Below are positions 35,961-43,977 of a DNA stretch of 64,000 bases, piece by piece. This DNA is from Galbibacter pacificus (lineage in GTDB: Bacteria > Bacteroidota > Bacteroidia > Flavobacteriales > Flavobacteriaceae). The notes beneath the pieces are model-generated. The model was not told where the DNA came from and did no database searches. It saw nothing but the letters and a program-made list of their open reading frames with translations. Location: the NCBI RefSeq assembly GCF_029603155.1, contig NZ_JAPMUA010000002.1:496001-560000 (forward strand), read 5' to 3'. The position numbers were made by a program, and so were the translations under genes. Positions within the stretch are counted from its first letter, which is position 1; the number at the start of each line of letters is the position of its first letter.

Positions 35961-36542
35961 CTAGTTTGTTAAAACTATGTTATTCTTTTCTACCATCTTC
36001 CTCAAATTAATTATTGCATAACGCATTCTTCCCAAAGCTGTATTAATACTTACGTTTGTTTGTTCTGATATTTCTTTGAAGCTCATGTCTTTGTACAAGC
36101 GCATGATAAGCACCTCTTTCTGGTCTTCCGGCAATTCGTCTATAAGCTTTTTTACATCGGTCTCCACTTGATTTTTAATAAGTTGCTTTTCAGCATTCAA
36201 AGAAGGGTCACCAAGCACGGAAAAAATATTAAAATCGTCGCTGCCTTCAAATTTGGGCATCCTGGAGCTCTTTCTAAAATGATCTATTACAAGGTTATGG
36301 GCAATGCGCATAACCCAAGGCAAGAATTTACCTTCCTCGTTGTAATTACCTCTTTTTAATGTTTTAATGACTTTAATAAAAGTGTCTTGAAAAATATCTT
36401 CAGTAATATCCCTGTCGTAAACTTTTGAAAATATAAAACTATAAATCCTGTGCGAATGTCTGTTAATTAAAATTTCCAATGATTTTTCGTCGCCTTTTAT
36501 ATAACTCGCCACTAAGGCAGAGTCTTGAAGAATTTGCTCCAT
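35961..36542 (-). CDS. RNA polymerase sigma factor, ECF/sigma-70 family
   Basis: A 193-residue alternative sigma factor. Region 2: LEILINRHSHRIYSFIF, TEDIFQDTFIKVIKTL and the promoter-opening helix FLPWVMRIAHNLVIDHFRK. Region 4: IDELPEDQKEVLIMRLY and the helix-turn-helix MSFKEISEQTNVSINTALGRMRYAI. The ATG at 36542 (MEQILQDSALVASYI) is preferred; twelve upstream codons look unrelated. No anti-sigma factor is adjacent, so the signal is unknown. Confidence 0.9.
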   Translation of the reverse strand: MEQILQDSALVASYIKGDEKSLEILINRHSHRIYSFIFSKVYDRDITEDIFQDTFIKVIKTLKRGNYNEEGKFLPWVMRIAHNLVIDHFRKSSRMPKFEGSDDFNIFSVLGDPSLNAEKQLIKNQVETDVKKLIDELPEDQKEVLIMRLYKDMSFKEISEQTNVSINTALGRMRYAIINLRKMVEKNNIVLTN

Positions 36543-36754
36543 ACAATTACTTTTTAATAATAAAACACCAATCCCCATCAGGGATGCGCTTTGTTAATTC
36601 ATTAATTTTTAAAAAGTAATCTTATGATATAGGCGTTCGTTTTAGCAATGATAGGCACCAAATATAATATTTTTCTTAAAAAAATCACAAATTTTTTTCT
36701 CAAAAGCTCAATTTTCTTTTTAACCCCCAACTTCTAAAGCTGAAATTAGATTGT

Positions 36755-36762
36755 TATCTTTG
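36755..36762 (+). promoter_or_regulatory. Candidate -7 promoter element of uvrA
   Basis: TATCTTTG, an exact TAnnTTTG, ends 17 bases before the uvrA ATG at 36780. An alternative GTG start at 36762 would lie inside this element, which argues against it. Confidence 0.5.
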
Positions 36763-36779
36763 TGGTTTGTTTTATTGTT

Positions 36780-39557
36780 ATGACAGATATTTCTACTGTA
36801 AATCCGAAGGAAAATATTATAATTAAAGGGGCCAAACTTCACAACCTAAAAAACATCAATGTTGTTATTCCCCGAAACAAACTGGTTGTAATTACCGGGC
36901 TTTCCGGTAGCGGGAAATCCTCTTTGGCCTTTGATACGCTTTATGCAGAAGGACAGCGCCGTTATGTAGAAAGCCTTTCTTCGTATGCGCGTCAATTTTT
37001 GGGCCGGCTTAACAAACCCAAGGTAGATTATATAAAAGGTATTGCTCCTGCCATTGCCATAGAACAAAAAGTAAATTCCACCAATCCCCGGTCTACCGTT
37101 GGGACTACTACCGAAATATATGACTATTTAAAACTCTTGTATGCCCGCATAGGCCGCACCTATTCCCCTATTTCGGGCCAAGAAGTTAAAAAAAATACCG
37201 TTACCGATGTTATCAATTTTGTAAAAAGCTTCGAGGAACGTAGTAAATTGTTGTTGTTGGCCCAAGTACATATACCGGAAGATAGAAGCGTTTTAAAAAC
37301 ACTGGAAATATTATCGCAACAAGGCTATGCCCGAATTAAATATAAAAATGAAGTACTTAGAATTGATGAAATCGAAGAAGAAATAGGTCATGATTTCTAT
37401 TTGGTGATAGATCGGATTATTGTGAAGGACGATGAAGATTTTTACAACCGTTTGGCCGATGCCGTCGATACTGCTTTTTTTGAAGGGAAAGGAAAATGTA
37501 TTATTGAAAACCTTGATAATAACAAACAAACACTTTTTAGCAATAAATTTGAATTGGACGGGATGCAGTTCCTGGAACCCAACATTCATCTTTTTAGTTT
37601 TAACAACCCCTACGGAGCTTGCCCGCGTTGCGAAGGTTATGGGGATGTAATTGGCCTTGACGAAGATTTAATAGTTCCCAACACAGGATTGTCTATTTAC
37701 GAAAATGCCATTTTTGCATGGCGTGGCGAAAGCATGAGCTGGTACCGCGATCAATTAGTGAACAATGCCTATAAATTTGATTTTCCTATCCATAAACCGT
37801 GGTTTGAACTATCGGAAGCGCAAAAGGAACTGGTCTGGAAAGGGAATAAATATTTTACCGGATTGACCGATTTTTTTAATGAACTGGAAGAAAAAAGCTA
37901 TAAAATACAAAACCGGGTGATGCTCTCCCGCTACCGCGGAAAAACTAAATGTTCGCTCTGTAAGGGGAAAAGGCTTCGCGAGGAAGCCAATTATGTAAAA
38001 GTTGACGGGAAAACCATTACCGATTTGGTTGAAATGCCGTTGCATACCTTAAAGAATCATTTCAATGGCATTTCATTAAACGAAAACGAGATTGCTATTT
38101 CCCAGCGTTTATTAAAGGAAATCAACAATCGTTTAGGCTTTTTAAGCAATGTAGGCCTAGATTACCTCACCCTCAACAGAAAATCCAACACACTCTCTGG
38201 AGGTGAATCCCAGCGGATAAACTTGGCTACATCGCTCGGGAGCAGTTTGGTGGGGTCTATGTATATTTTGGACGAGCCCAGTATTGGACTCCACCCAAAA
38301 GATACCGAAAAGCTCATTACCGTATTACAATCTTTACGGGACTTGGGCAATACGGTTATTGTGGTGGAACACGACGAAGATATCATGAAAGCCGCCGATG
38401 AAATTATAGATATTGGCCCAGAGGCCGGAACGCTCGGTGGCGAAGTGGTTGCTACGGGAAGTTTTGGAGAGATTGTAAAATTAAACTCGCTTACCGCCAA
38501 ATACCTAAGCGGTAAAGACCAAATTACGGTGCCGGGAGAACGTAGAAAATGCAAAAACTATATAAAAATAAAAGGCGCGCGCGAAAATAACCTTAACAAT
38601 ATAGATATTACCTTTCCCTTGAACACCTTAACCATAGTTACAGGTGTCTCGGGAAGCGGTAAAAGTACGTTGGTAAAAAAATTGTTATACCCCGCTATTT
38701 TAAAAGAAACCGGCGGATATGGTGAAAAAGCCGGGCAATTTTCGGGAATAGAAGGAGAATACGGCAGTTTGGCATCGGTAGAATTTGTAGACCAAAATCC
38801 CATTGGGCGCTCTTCACGTTCCAATCCGGTAACTTACATAAAAGCTTACGACGACATAAGAACCCTTTTTTCCAAACAAAAACTTTCAAAAATGAGGGGC
38901 TATCAGCCAAAGCATTTTTCGTTCAATGTTGATGGTGGTCGCTGCGAAACCTGTAAAGGAGAAGGCGAAGTAACCATTGAAATGCAGTTCATGGCCGATG
39001 TCCATTTGGAATGCGAGACCTGTGGCGGGAAACGTTTTAAAAAAGATATCCTGGAAGTTAAGTTTAACGATAAAAACATTGATGATATCCTCAATTTAAC
39101 CATTGATGATGCCGTTGCTTTTTTTCAAAAAAACAAGGAAAAGAAAATTGTATCCAAGCTTCAACCGTTACAAGACGTAGGCCTTGGTTATGTAACCCTT
39201 GGGCAATCATCCTCTACCCTTTCCGGTGGCGAGGCCCAACGTATAAAACTGGCTTCGTTCTTGGTGAAAGGGCAAACTAAAAAGAAAACGCTCTTTATTT
39301 TTGACGAGCCCACAACGGGACTTCATTTTCACGACATAAAAAAACTGCTAAAGTCCTTTAATGCTTTAATAGAAAAAGGACATTCCATTATTGTCGTGGA
39401 GCACAACCTGGACCTTATAAAATGTGCCGATTACATTATCGACCTTGGCCCCGGCGGTGGCGAAAAGGGCGGAAATCTTGTGGCTGCAGGAACTCCAGAA
39501 GAAATTGTTAAAGTAAAGGAAAGCCATACCGGTCATTTTTTAAAAGATAAACTATAA
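36780..39557 (+). CDS. uvrA: Excinuclease ABC subunit A
   Basis: A 925-residue DNA damage sensor of nucleotide excision repair. Two ABC ATPase modules: first Walker A GLSGSGKSS (40-48), first zinc finger CPRCEGYGD and later CSLCKGKR, signature LSGGESQRI and DEPSIGLHP; second Walker A GVSGSGKST near residue 621, second zinc finger CETCKGEGE / CETCGGKR, signature LSGGEAQRI and DEPTTGLHF. All are intact. Immediately after its stop is a remnant of another gene, then an insertion sequence, so its 3' surroundings have been rearranged. Confidence 0.97.
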   Translation: MTDISTVNPKENIIIKGAKLHNLKNINVVIPRNKLVVITGLSGSGKSSLAFDTLYAEGQRRYVESLSSYARQFLGRLNKPKVDYIKGIAPAIAIEQKVNSTNPRSTVGTTTEIYDYLKLLYARIGRTYSPISGQEVKKNTVTDVINFVKSFEERSKLLLLAQVHIPEDRSVLKTLEILSQQGYARIKYKNEVLRIDEIEEEIGHDFYLVIDRIIVKDDEDFYNRLADAVDTAFFEGKGKCIIENLDNNKQTLFSNKFELDGMQFLEPNIHLFSFNNPYGACPRCEGYGDVIGLDEDLIVPNTGLSIYENAIFAWRGESMSWYRDQLVNNAYKFDFPIHKPWFELSEAQKELVWKGNKYFTGLTDFFNELEEKSYKIQNRVMLSRYRGKTKCSLCKGKRLREEANYVKVDGKTITDLVEMPLHTLKNHFNGISLNENEIAISQRLLKEINNRLGFLSNVGLDYLTLNRKSNTLSGGESQRINLATSLGSSLVGSMYILDEPSIGLHPKDTEKLITVLQSLRDLGNTVIVVEHDEDIMKAADEIIDIGPEAGTLGGEVVATGSFGEIVKLNSLTAKYLSGKDQITVPGERRKCKNYIKIKGARENNLNNIDITFPLNTLTIVTGVSGSGKSTLVKKLLYPAILKETGGYGEKAGQFSGIEGEYGSLASVEFVDQNPIGRSSRSNPVTYIKAYDDIRTLFSKQKLSKMRGYQPKHFSFNVDGGRCETCKGEGEVTIEMQFMADVHLECETCGGKRFKKDILEVKFNDKNIDDILNLTIDDAVAFFQKNKEKKIVSKLQPLQDVGLGYVTLGQSSSTLSGGEAQRIKLASFLVKGQTKKKTLFIFDEPTTGLHFHDIKKLLKSFNALIEKGHSIIVVEHNLDLIKCADYIIDLGPGGGEKGGNLVAAGTPEEIVKVKESHTGHFLKDKL

Positions 39558-39558
39558 A

Positions 39559-39723
39559 GTAACTCTTACTGAAATTAAAAGAGTTGAACTGAAGTATTCG
39601 TCTGAAAGTGAAATTATTGGTTCCTGTGGAGAAAAGACAACGGAAAAACTATATTTTAACGAGAACAATCTACTGGAAAGCAATTGGAAGGCTTGCGATG
39701 GCCCGGACTTGTATATAAAGTGA
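39559..39723 (+). pseudogene. 3' remnant of an unidentified gene directly after uvrA
   Basis: A frame of 54 codons without ATG runs from just after the uvrA stop to TGA 39721-39723. The residues (for example TEIKRVELKYSSESEIIGSC and NLLESNWKACDGPDLYIK) have normal protein composition and no low complexity, suggesting the C-terminal end of a former gene whose start has been deleted. It is in a different frame from uvrA. The second IS982 element begins 25 bases further on. The protein family was not recognised. Confidence 0.4.
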
Positions 39724-39748
39724 CCATAATTGACTAATTTTTTCATAA

Positions 39749-40761
39749 CCTGAGTTCGATTAATATTCCAGGGTGATTTTTATCATATAAAAAAAGAAAT
39801 AGCCGTATATTTAATTAACTGATAACTAATAGTTTAACGGCTATTTCTTATGATAAACTTTGATGAAATTACGGATATTTTTTGTCTTGCCGACGAGTTT
39901 TGCCAACAATTCACCCCTTTTCTTGAAAAACACAGCATTGGTAACAAGCCCAAACGGCCGCCTACCATGTCAAAGAGCGAGATCATCACCATCATGGTCA
40001 TCTTCCACCTTAGCGGGTTCCGTTGCTTCAAGCACTTTTACATTTATTATGTGCAAAAGCACATGAGGCCCGAATTCCCCAATACCGTTTCCTATAACAG
40101 GTTTACCGAACTTATGCAGTCCAACGTCCTGCCCCTTGCCATGTTCCTGAAAACATGCTGTATGGGCAAGTGCACGGGCATTTCCTTTGTGGACTCCACC
40201 GCCGTGAAGGTCTGCAAGAACAAGCGCATCAAGCGAAACAAGGTGTTCAGGGAACTGGCACAAGTGGGCAAGTCCACCATGGGGTGGTTCTATGGGTTCA
40301 AACTACACTTGGCCATCAACGACTGCGGCGAGATCCTGAGCTTTACCATTACACCGGCCAACGTGGACGACCGTGAACCGTTGAAGAGCGAAGGGTTCTT
40401 GCGGGGCATTTACGGAAAACTCTTCGGCGATAGGGGCCACATATCCAAACAACTGGCCGAAATCCTGTTCGTGGACGGCATCCACCTGATCACCCAATTG
40501 CGCAACAACATGAAGAACAGCCTGATGACCCTGTCGGACAAGATAACCCTCAGAAAACGCTCAATCATAGAGACCGTCAATGATGAACTGAAAAACATGT
40601 GTCAAATCGAACACTCAAGGCACCGTTCCGTGGGGAATTTCTTTACCAATCTCATCGCTGGGCTTATTGCCTACTCCTTCTTCCCGAAAAAACCTTCGCT
40701 CAAATATCAAAATGCATTGGTAACCAATCAGATAAACGCTTTCTGATTAATCGAACTCAGG
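39749..40761 (+). mobile_element. IS982-family insertion sequence, copy 2 (1013 bp)
   Basis: Perfect 16-bp terminal inverted repeats CCTGAGTTCGATTAAT (39749-39764 and complement at 40746-40761), closely related to those of copy 1 (shared TGAGTTCGAT). The flanks show only an imperfect short repeat, TTCATAA on the left and TTCATAT on the right, so the target duplication is either 6 bp or has changed by one base. It lies between the uvrA-side gene remnant and a terminator hairpin. Confidence 0.9.
39850..40746 (+). CDS. IS982-family transposase (full length)
   Basis: A 298-residue DDE transposase with SYNRFTELMQ, FLKTCCMGKCTGISF, first Asp in FVDSTAV, second Asp in FGDRGHISK, and Glu in SIIETVNDELKNMCQIEHSRHRS. 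It contains the HFYIYYVQKH segment that is shortened in copy 1. Its codons, especially 40160-40600, are visibly richer in G and C than the neighbouring genes, which suggests arrival from a different host background. The frame is intact and the gene ends inside the right inverted repeat region. Confidence 0.95.
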   Translation: MINFDEITDIFCLADEFCQQFTPFLEKHSIGNKPKRPPTMSKSEIITIMVIFHLSGFRCFKHFYIYYVQKHMRPEFPNTVSYNRFTELMQSNVLPLAMFLKTCCMGKCTGISFVDSTAVKVCKNKRIKRNKVFRELAQVGKSTMGWFYGFKLHLAINDCGEILSFTITPANVDDREPLKSEGFLRGIYGKLFGDRGHISKQLAEILFVDGIHLITQLRNNMKNSLMTLSDKITLRKRSIIETVNDELKNMCQIEHSRHRSVGNFFTNLIAGLIAYSFFPKKPSLKYQNALVTNQINAF

Positions 40762-40915
40762 TTCATATGTATTAACAACAACGAACCCTCACCTATTTTA
40801 ACACATTAAAAACCAAATATTTAGTTAAAATTACGCTATGCTCATTTTTTGGCATACTGTTTGAATCAATCCAATTAAATTTCATAGTTGAATTTTTTTT
40901 GGTTGGTTAGTTGAG

Positions 40916-40953
40916 AAAACTCCGCATTCTATGCATAGCATAAGCGGGGTTTT
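40916..40953. terminator. Terminator hairpin downstream of IS982 copy 2
   Basis: Arms AAAACTCCGC / GCGGGGTTTT (one G-U pair) around an 18-base spacer that itself contains the palindrome CTATGCATAG. A- and T-tracts flank both sides. No intact gene now ends here; it may be the original terminator of the gene whose remnant precedes the insertion sequence. Confidence 0.65.
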
Positions 40954-41214
40954 CTTGTTTTTGGCAACTTCATCAAAAAAAGTTTTAGATGATACTTTTT
41001 TAGTGGTTTGCTGTGTTATTTAAACTGCCATCTATTTTTTGGGTTTCTAAAATTCACTTCATAAATAAAAAAATATTTTAACGGTAACATTTTCAGTAAT
41101 ATGCACCGCACGAATCATTCACCTTTAATTTTTGGCACGCAGTTTGATTCTTATGTAACAACAATTAATAATTACCTTACAAACCAACGAGGTTTTTATA
41201 ATTAAACGAATGAA

Positions 41215-41255
41215 ATCCGGTTAGGCCGGATAGCAATAACTCCCAATTAGCGGGA
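41215..41255 (+). promoter_or_regulatory. Two small hairpins in the 5' leader of the RS-rich protein gene
   Basis: A perfect 6-bp stem ATCCGG / CCGGAT with loop TTAGG (41215-41231) and a second stem TCCC / GGGA with a seven-base loop (41241-41255) lie 17-57 bases before the ATG. GC-rich structure in an otherwise AT-rich leader suggests mRNA stability or translation control. Confidence 0.45.
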
Positions 41256-41271
41256 ATAAAACCTAGAAATT

Positions 41272-42462
41272 ATGAAGTATTTATATATCTTTTTTGTGTC
41301 TGTTTTTCTTGGTTCCAATCTAGGATTTGCAAGCACGGACAACAATAGCACTTATAGCCCTAGTAACGGTTACGGAGACTCCTTTATATTTGTGGAAAAC
41401 GGTATTACATTTTCTGTTTTTCCCAATGGCGAATTCGATTTTTATATAGACAACCCTTCTTACATTGGGGCAAGTGTAAATACAGGGAATGTAAATATAA
41501 CTTTTAACTCTGGATTTAGCTACGATGCTTATGTTCAATATGATGATTATGGGGCCGTGATTCAAATAGAGAACACTCCTATTTATTACGATTTTTATGG
41601 ACGTGTTTCCAGAATTGGGGGCATTAACATCTATTATCAAGGAAATTATGTAAATAGGATTGGTGGTCTAAATATTTATTTCAATTCAAACGGCGTATAC
41701 AATTACAGTACCGGATACATCAATGTATATAACAGGGTGTACGTATACAGGCCTTATTACAGATATTTTGTAAGGCCAAGACCTGCCTACTGCCTGGTAT
41801 ATTACCAACCATACAGGAGGTATTACAGACCTGTTAGGTATACCTATTACAAGCCATATAGAAATAATAACAGAAGGGCTTATGCCAGTGTTGGAAGAAC
41901 ATATCATTATAAAGAAAATAATGCCAGAAGGGCTGTATATACAAACGACAGAAGGGTAAGTGTAAGAAACGACAGGCAAGTGGCCAATAGCGTAAGGAGC
42001 AGAAGCTTGACATACGAAAAAACCAGGTCTTCTACCCCAAGTGCTAGAAATAGCAGCAATACTGCTAGAAATACCCGGAATAGTTATTCCAGGTCCACAA
42101 GCACCAATAGTAGAAATACCACCCCTACAAAAGGATACTCTAGTTCCACGAGGTATTCCAACAGGTCTTCTGCGGGAAATTCAACTGCTAGGAGTTCTGC
42201 TTCGGGAAACAGAAACACACAAACATATTCTTCAAGCTCAAGAGCTTCAAGAAGTAGCGGTAATTCTTATCCCAGCGCAAGTAGAAGCAGTTCCAGATCT
42301 AGCAGTGCATCTTCGGGCAATAACCGCTCAAAGTCAACAAACGTAAGTTCCCCTAGATCTACTTCAAGTAGTAGGTCTTCTTCTGCAACAAGATCTTCAT
42401 CGTCTAGGTCTTCTTCATCTAGATCTTCTTCTGGATCAAGTAGAAGTGGCGGAAGGGGCTAA
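41272..42462 (+). CDS. Secreted protein with Tyr/Arg-rich middle and Arg/Ser-rich C-terminal tail
   Basis: A 396-residue protein of no recognised family. Residues 1-20 are a signal peptide (to GFA). Residues 21-155 look beta-rich, with a repeated IGGINIYYQGN / IGGLNIYFNSN element. Residues 155-205 are dominated by Tyr, Arg and Pro (RPYYRYFVRPRP). From about 245 to the end the sequence is almost entirely Ser, Arg, Asn, Thr and Gly, with many RS and SR dipeptides (for example SSSRSSSSRSSSGSSRSGG). The protein is very basic. The tail is probably disordered and could bind acidic polymers, DNA or polysaccharide outside the cell; this is inference. It has its own structured leader and terminator. 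Confidence 0.8.
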   Translation: MKYLYIFFVSVFLGSNLGFASTDNNSTYSPSNGYGDSFIFVENGITFSVFPNGEFDFYIDNPSYIGASVNTGNVNITFNSGFSYDAYVQYDDYGAVIQIENTPIYYDFYGRVSRIGGINIYYQGNYVNRIGGLNIYFNSNGVYNYSTGYINVYNRVYVYRPYYRYFVRPRPAYCLVYYQPYRRYYRPVRYTYYKPYRNNNRRAYASVGRTYHYKENNARRAVYTNDRRVSVRNDRQVANSVRSRSLTYEKTRSSTPSARNSSNTARNTRNSYSRSTSTNSRNTTPTKGYSSSTRYSNRSSAGNSTARSSASGNRNTQTYSSSSRASRSSGNSYPSASRSSSRSSSASSGNNRSKSTNVSSPRSTSSSRSSSATRSSSSRSSSSRSSSGSSRSGGRG

Positions 42463-42493
42463 TACAATTTTAGTTAAATAGTTCGTTAATAAG

Positions 42494-42525
42494 AGCCTGT
42501 AAGTATTGCACTTACGGGCTTTTTA
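42494..42525. terminator. Terminator between the RS-rich gene and the flippase gene
   Basis: Stem AGCCTGTAAGT / ACTTACGGGCT (G-U pair) with TTTTTA after it. The right arm overlaps the last codons and stop of the convergent flippase gene. Confidence 0.82.
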
Positions 42526-43975
42526 TCTTAATGTATTTATGGATCAAGGAATTAATATCTTCCGAAAGTTTTAACTTATAAATCATTCCCCCAAAGAAAA
42601 TACCAATTAGCGCCGACTTTAATACAATGTTGATTATTGGATTAAAATTAAAGTCCCAATAATAAAAAATGGCCAACGTAATTATAATCAGCATAGCCGT
42701 TTTAAAGGTTTTAATGGTAAACGGTTGCATTTCAAGTTTTACCTTTACAAAATAAAGCTTTACCCCGTTGTAGATTGAAAAAGCCAAAAATGTTGCAAAA
42801 GCAGCCCCGTTGATGCCCCAAAGCGGGATAAATATCATATTAAGCAAAACTGTTATAAAAGCTAAAAAAACACCAAAGAAAAGTACCATCCGGTAATAAT
42901 CCGAGTTAAAAATAATTGCATTGTTGTTTCCAATTAAATTGTCGAACAGCTTCGCCAAGGAAATTAAAAACACCACCGTTACCCCTCCGCTGTACTCGCT
43001 TGGCAACAACTTGTACATTTCATTAATATTCAACAAAATCAATAGAAAAATAAAGCCGCCTATAATAAATAAGTTTATGGAGCTTTTTTTATAAAGTACG
43101 TCCAGTTCCTTAAAGTTCCTGCCATTTAACAAACTGCTCGTTATTGGATATACAATTTGGTGCATCGACCTGGCGGGAACGGCAATTACAACCGCAATAA
43201 AAACGGCTACATTGTAATAGGCTATGTTTTCTATCTCTTTAAACATCCCCAGCATTACCTTATCTATATCCAACAAAACTGCTGCAATTGAACCCGCTAA
43301 AATAATAAGGAACGAGTATTTTAACACATTGCCATAATTGGCGGGCAGCTTAAATATAAATACGGGTTTTTTAAGCAAATAGGCACTTATGAGCATTAAG
43401 AGCATCCTTGAAAAATAGACGCCCATCATGGAATATATAAAGCCTTGAACCGATAAAATATTGAAAAACACCATAAACAGAAGCACCATTACCACAACCC
43501 GGTGATAAACTTCTTTCAAAAAATTTCCGTAAACCGATTTCATATTAACTTTTGCCCAAGCGTAAAAAACTTCAAAATAGGCCATGGAAAAAGCTAAAAC
43601 ATATATGGTCCATACATACGGTTGAAGGATTTCGTTTTTTTGAGTTAAGTAAGAAACAATCCAATCGTAAGAAACGGCTCCCAAAATCCCCACGGGAACA
43701 ATAATAACCAAAGGCAATAAAAGCATGAATGCAGTAAAGGCGCTTTGCTCATTTTTATCTTTATAAGAAGTATAAAACTTTATCAATGCATTTTGAACCC
43801 CAAATGCCAAAATTGGCATCATAATATTCGACGCCGATAACAAATAGGCCACCACACCATAATAATCGTCTTTTAAAAAATTGGTATATAAAAACAAGGT
43901 GTTCAGGGCACCAATTGCAAAACCAATATAGGTTACTACGGTATTTTTGAATGTTTGATTAACTACTATGCCCAT
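42512..43975 (-). CDS. Polysaccharide/oligosaccharide flippase (Wzx-like, MATE/MOP superfamily)
   Basis: A 487-residue polytopic inner-membrane protein with 12-14 predicted helices, starting with VNQTFKNTVVTYIGFAIGALNTLFLYTNF, a typical opening for lipopolysaccharide-type flippases. The long hydrophobic runs and basic loops fit a carrier moving lipid-linked sugars across the membrane. It starts two bases after the stop of the glycosyltransferase gene and is the last gene of the DUF4834-YfhO-glycosyltransferase-flippase operon. Confidence 0.88.
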   Translation of the reverse strand: MGIVVNQTFKNTVVTYIGFAIGALNTLFLYTNFLKDDYYGVVAYLLSASNIMMPILAFGVQNALIKFYTSYKDKNEQSAFTAFMLLLPLVIIVPVGILGAVSYDWIVSYLTQKNEILQPYVWTIYVLAFSMAYFEVFYAWAKVNMKSVYGNFLKEVYHRVVVMVLLFMVFFNILSVQGFIYSMMGVYFSRMLLMLISAYLLKKPVFIFKLPANYGNVLKYSFLIILAGSIAAVLLDIDKVMLGMFKEIENIAYYNVAVFIAVVIAVPARSMHQIVYPITSSLLNGRNFKELDVLYKKSSINLFIIGGFIFLLILLNINEMYKLLPSEYSGGVTVVFLISLAKLFDNLIGNNNAIIFNSDYYRMVLFFGVFLAFITVLLNMIFIPLWGINGAAFATFLAFSIYNGVKLYFVKVKLEMQPFTIKTFKTAMLIIITLAIFYYWDFNFNPIINIVLKSALIGIFFGGMIYKLKLSEDINSLIHKYIKIKSP

Positions 43976-43977
43976 AA

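Larger units (their letters stand above)
40762..41271. other. 510-base intergenic region between IS982 copy 2 and the RS-rich protein gene
   Basis: No credible gene. It holds a terminator hairpin at 40916-40953 and a structured leader at 41215-41255, both listed separately. A 34-codon frame at 41101-41205 has no recognisable family or ribosome-binding context and may be chance. The rest is AT-rich. Confidence 0.6.

Noticed and set aside
36762..36779. GTG start for uvrA
   Set aside because: It falls inside the TATCTTTG promoter element; the ATG at 36780 is a better fit.
41101..41205. 34-codon frame upstream of the RS-rich protein as a gene
   Set aside because: No recognisable family, no promoter or ribosome-binding context, and a frame of this length is expected by chance in 510 bases.
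42041..42346. Second long frame inside the RS-rich gene
   Set aside because: It is a by-product of the low-complexity Ser/Arg codons in the real frame and has no start context.
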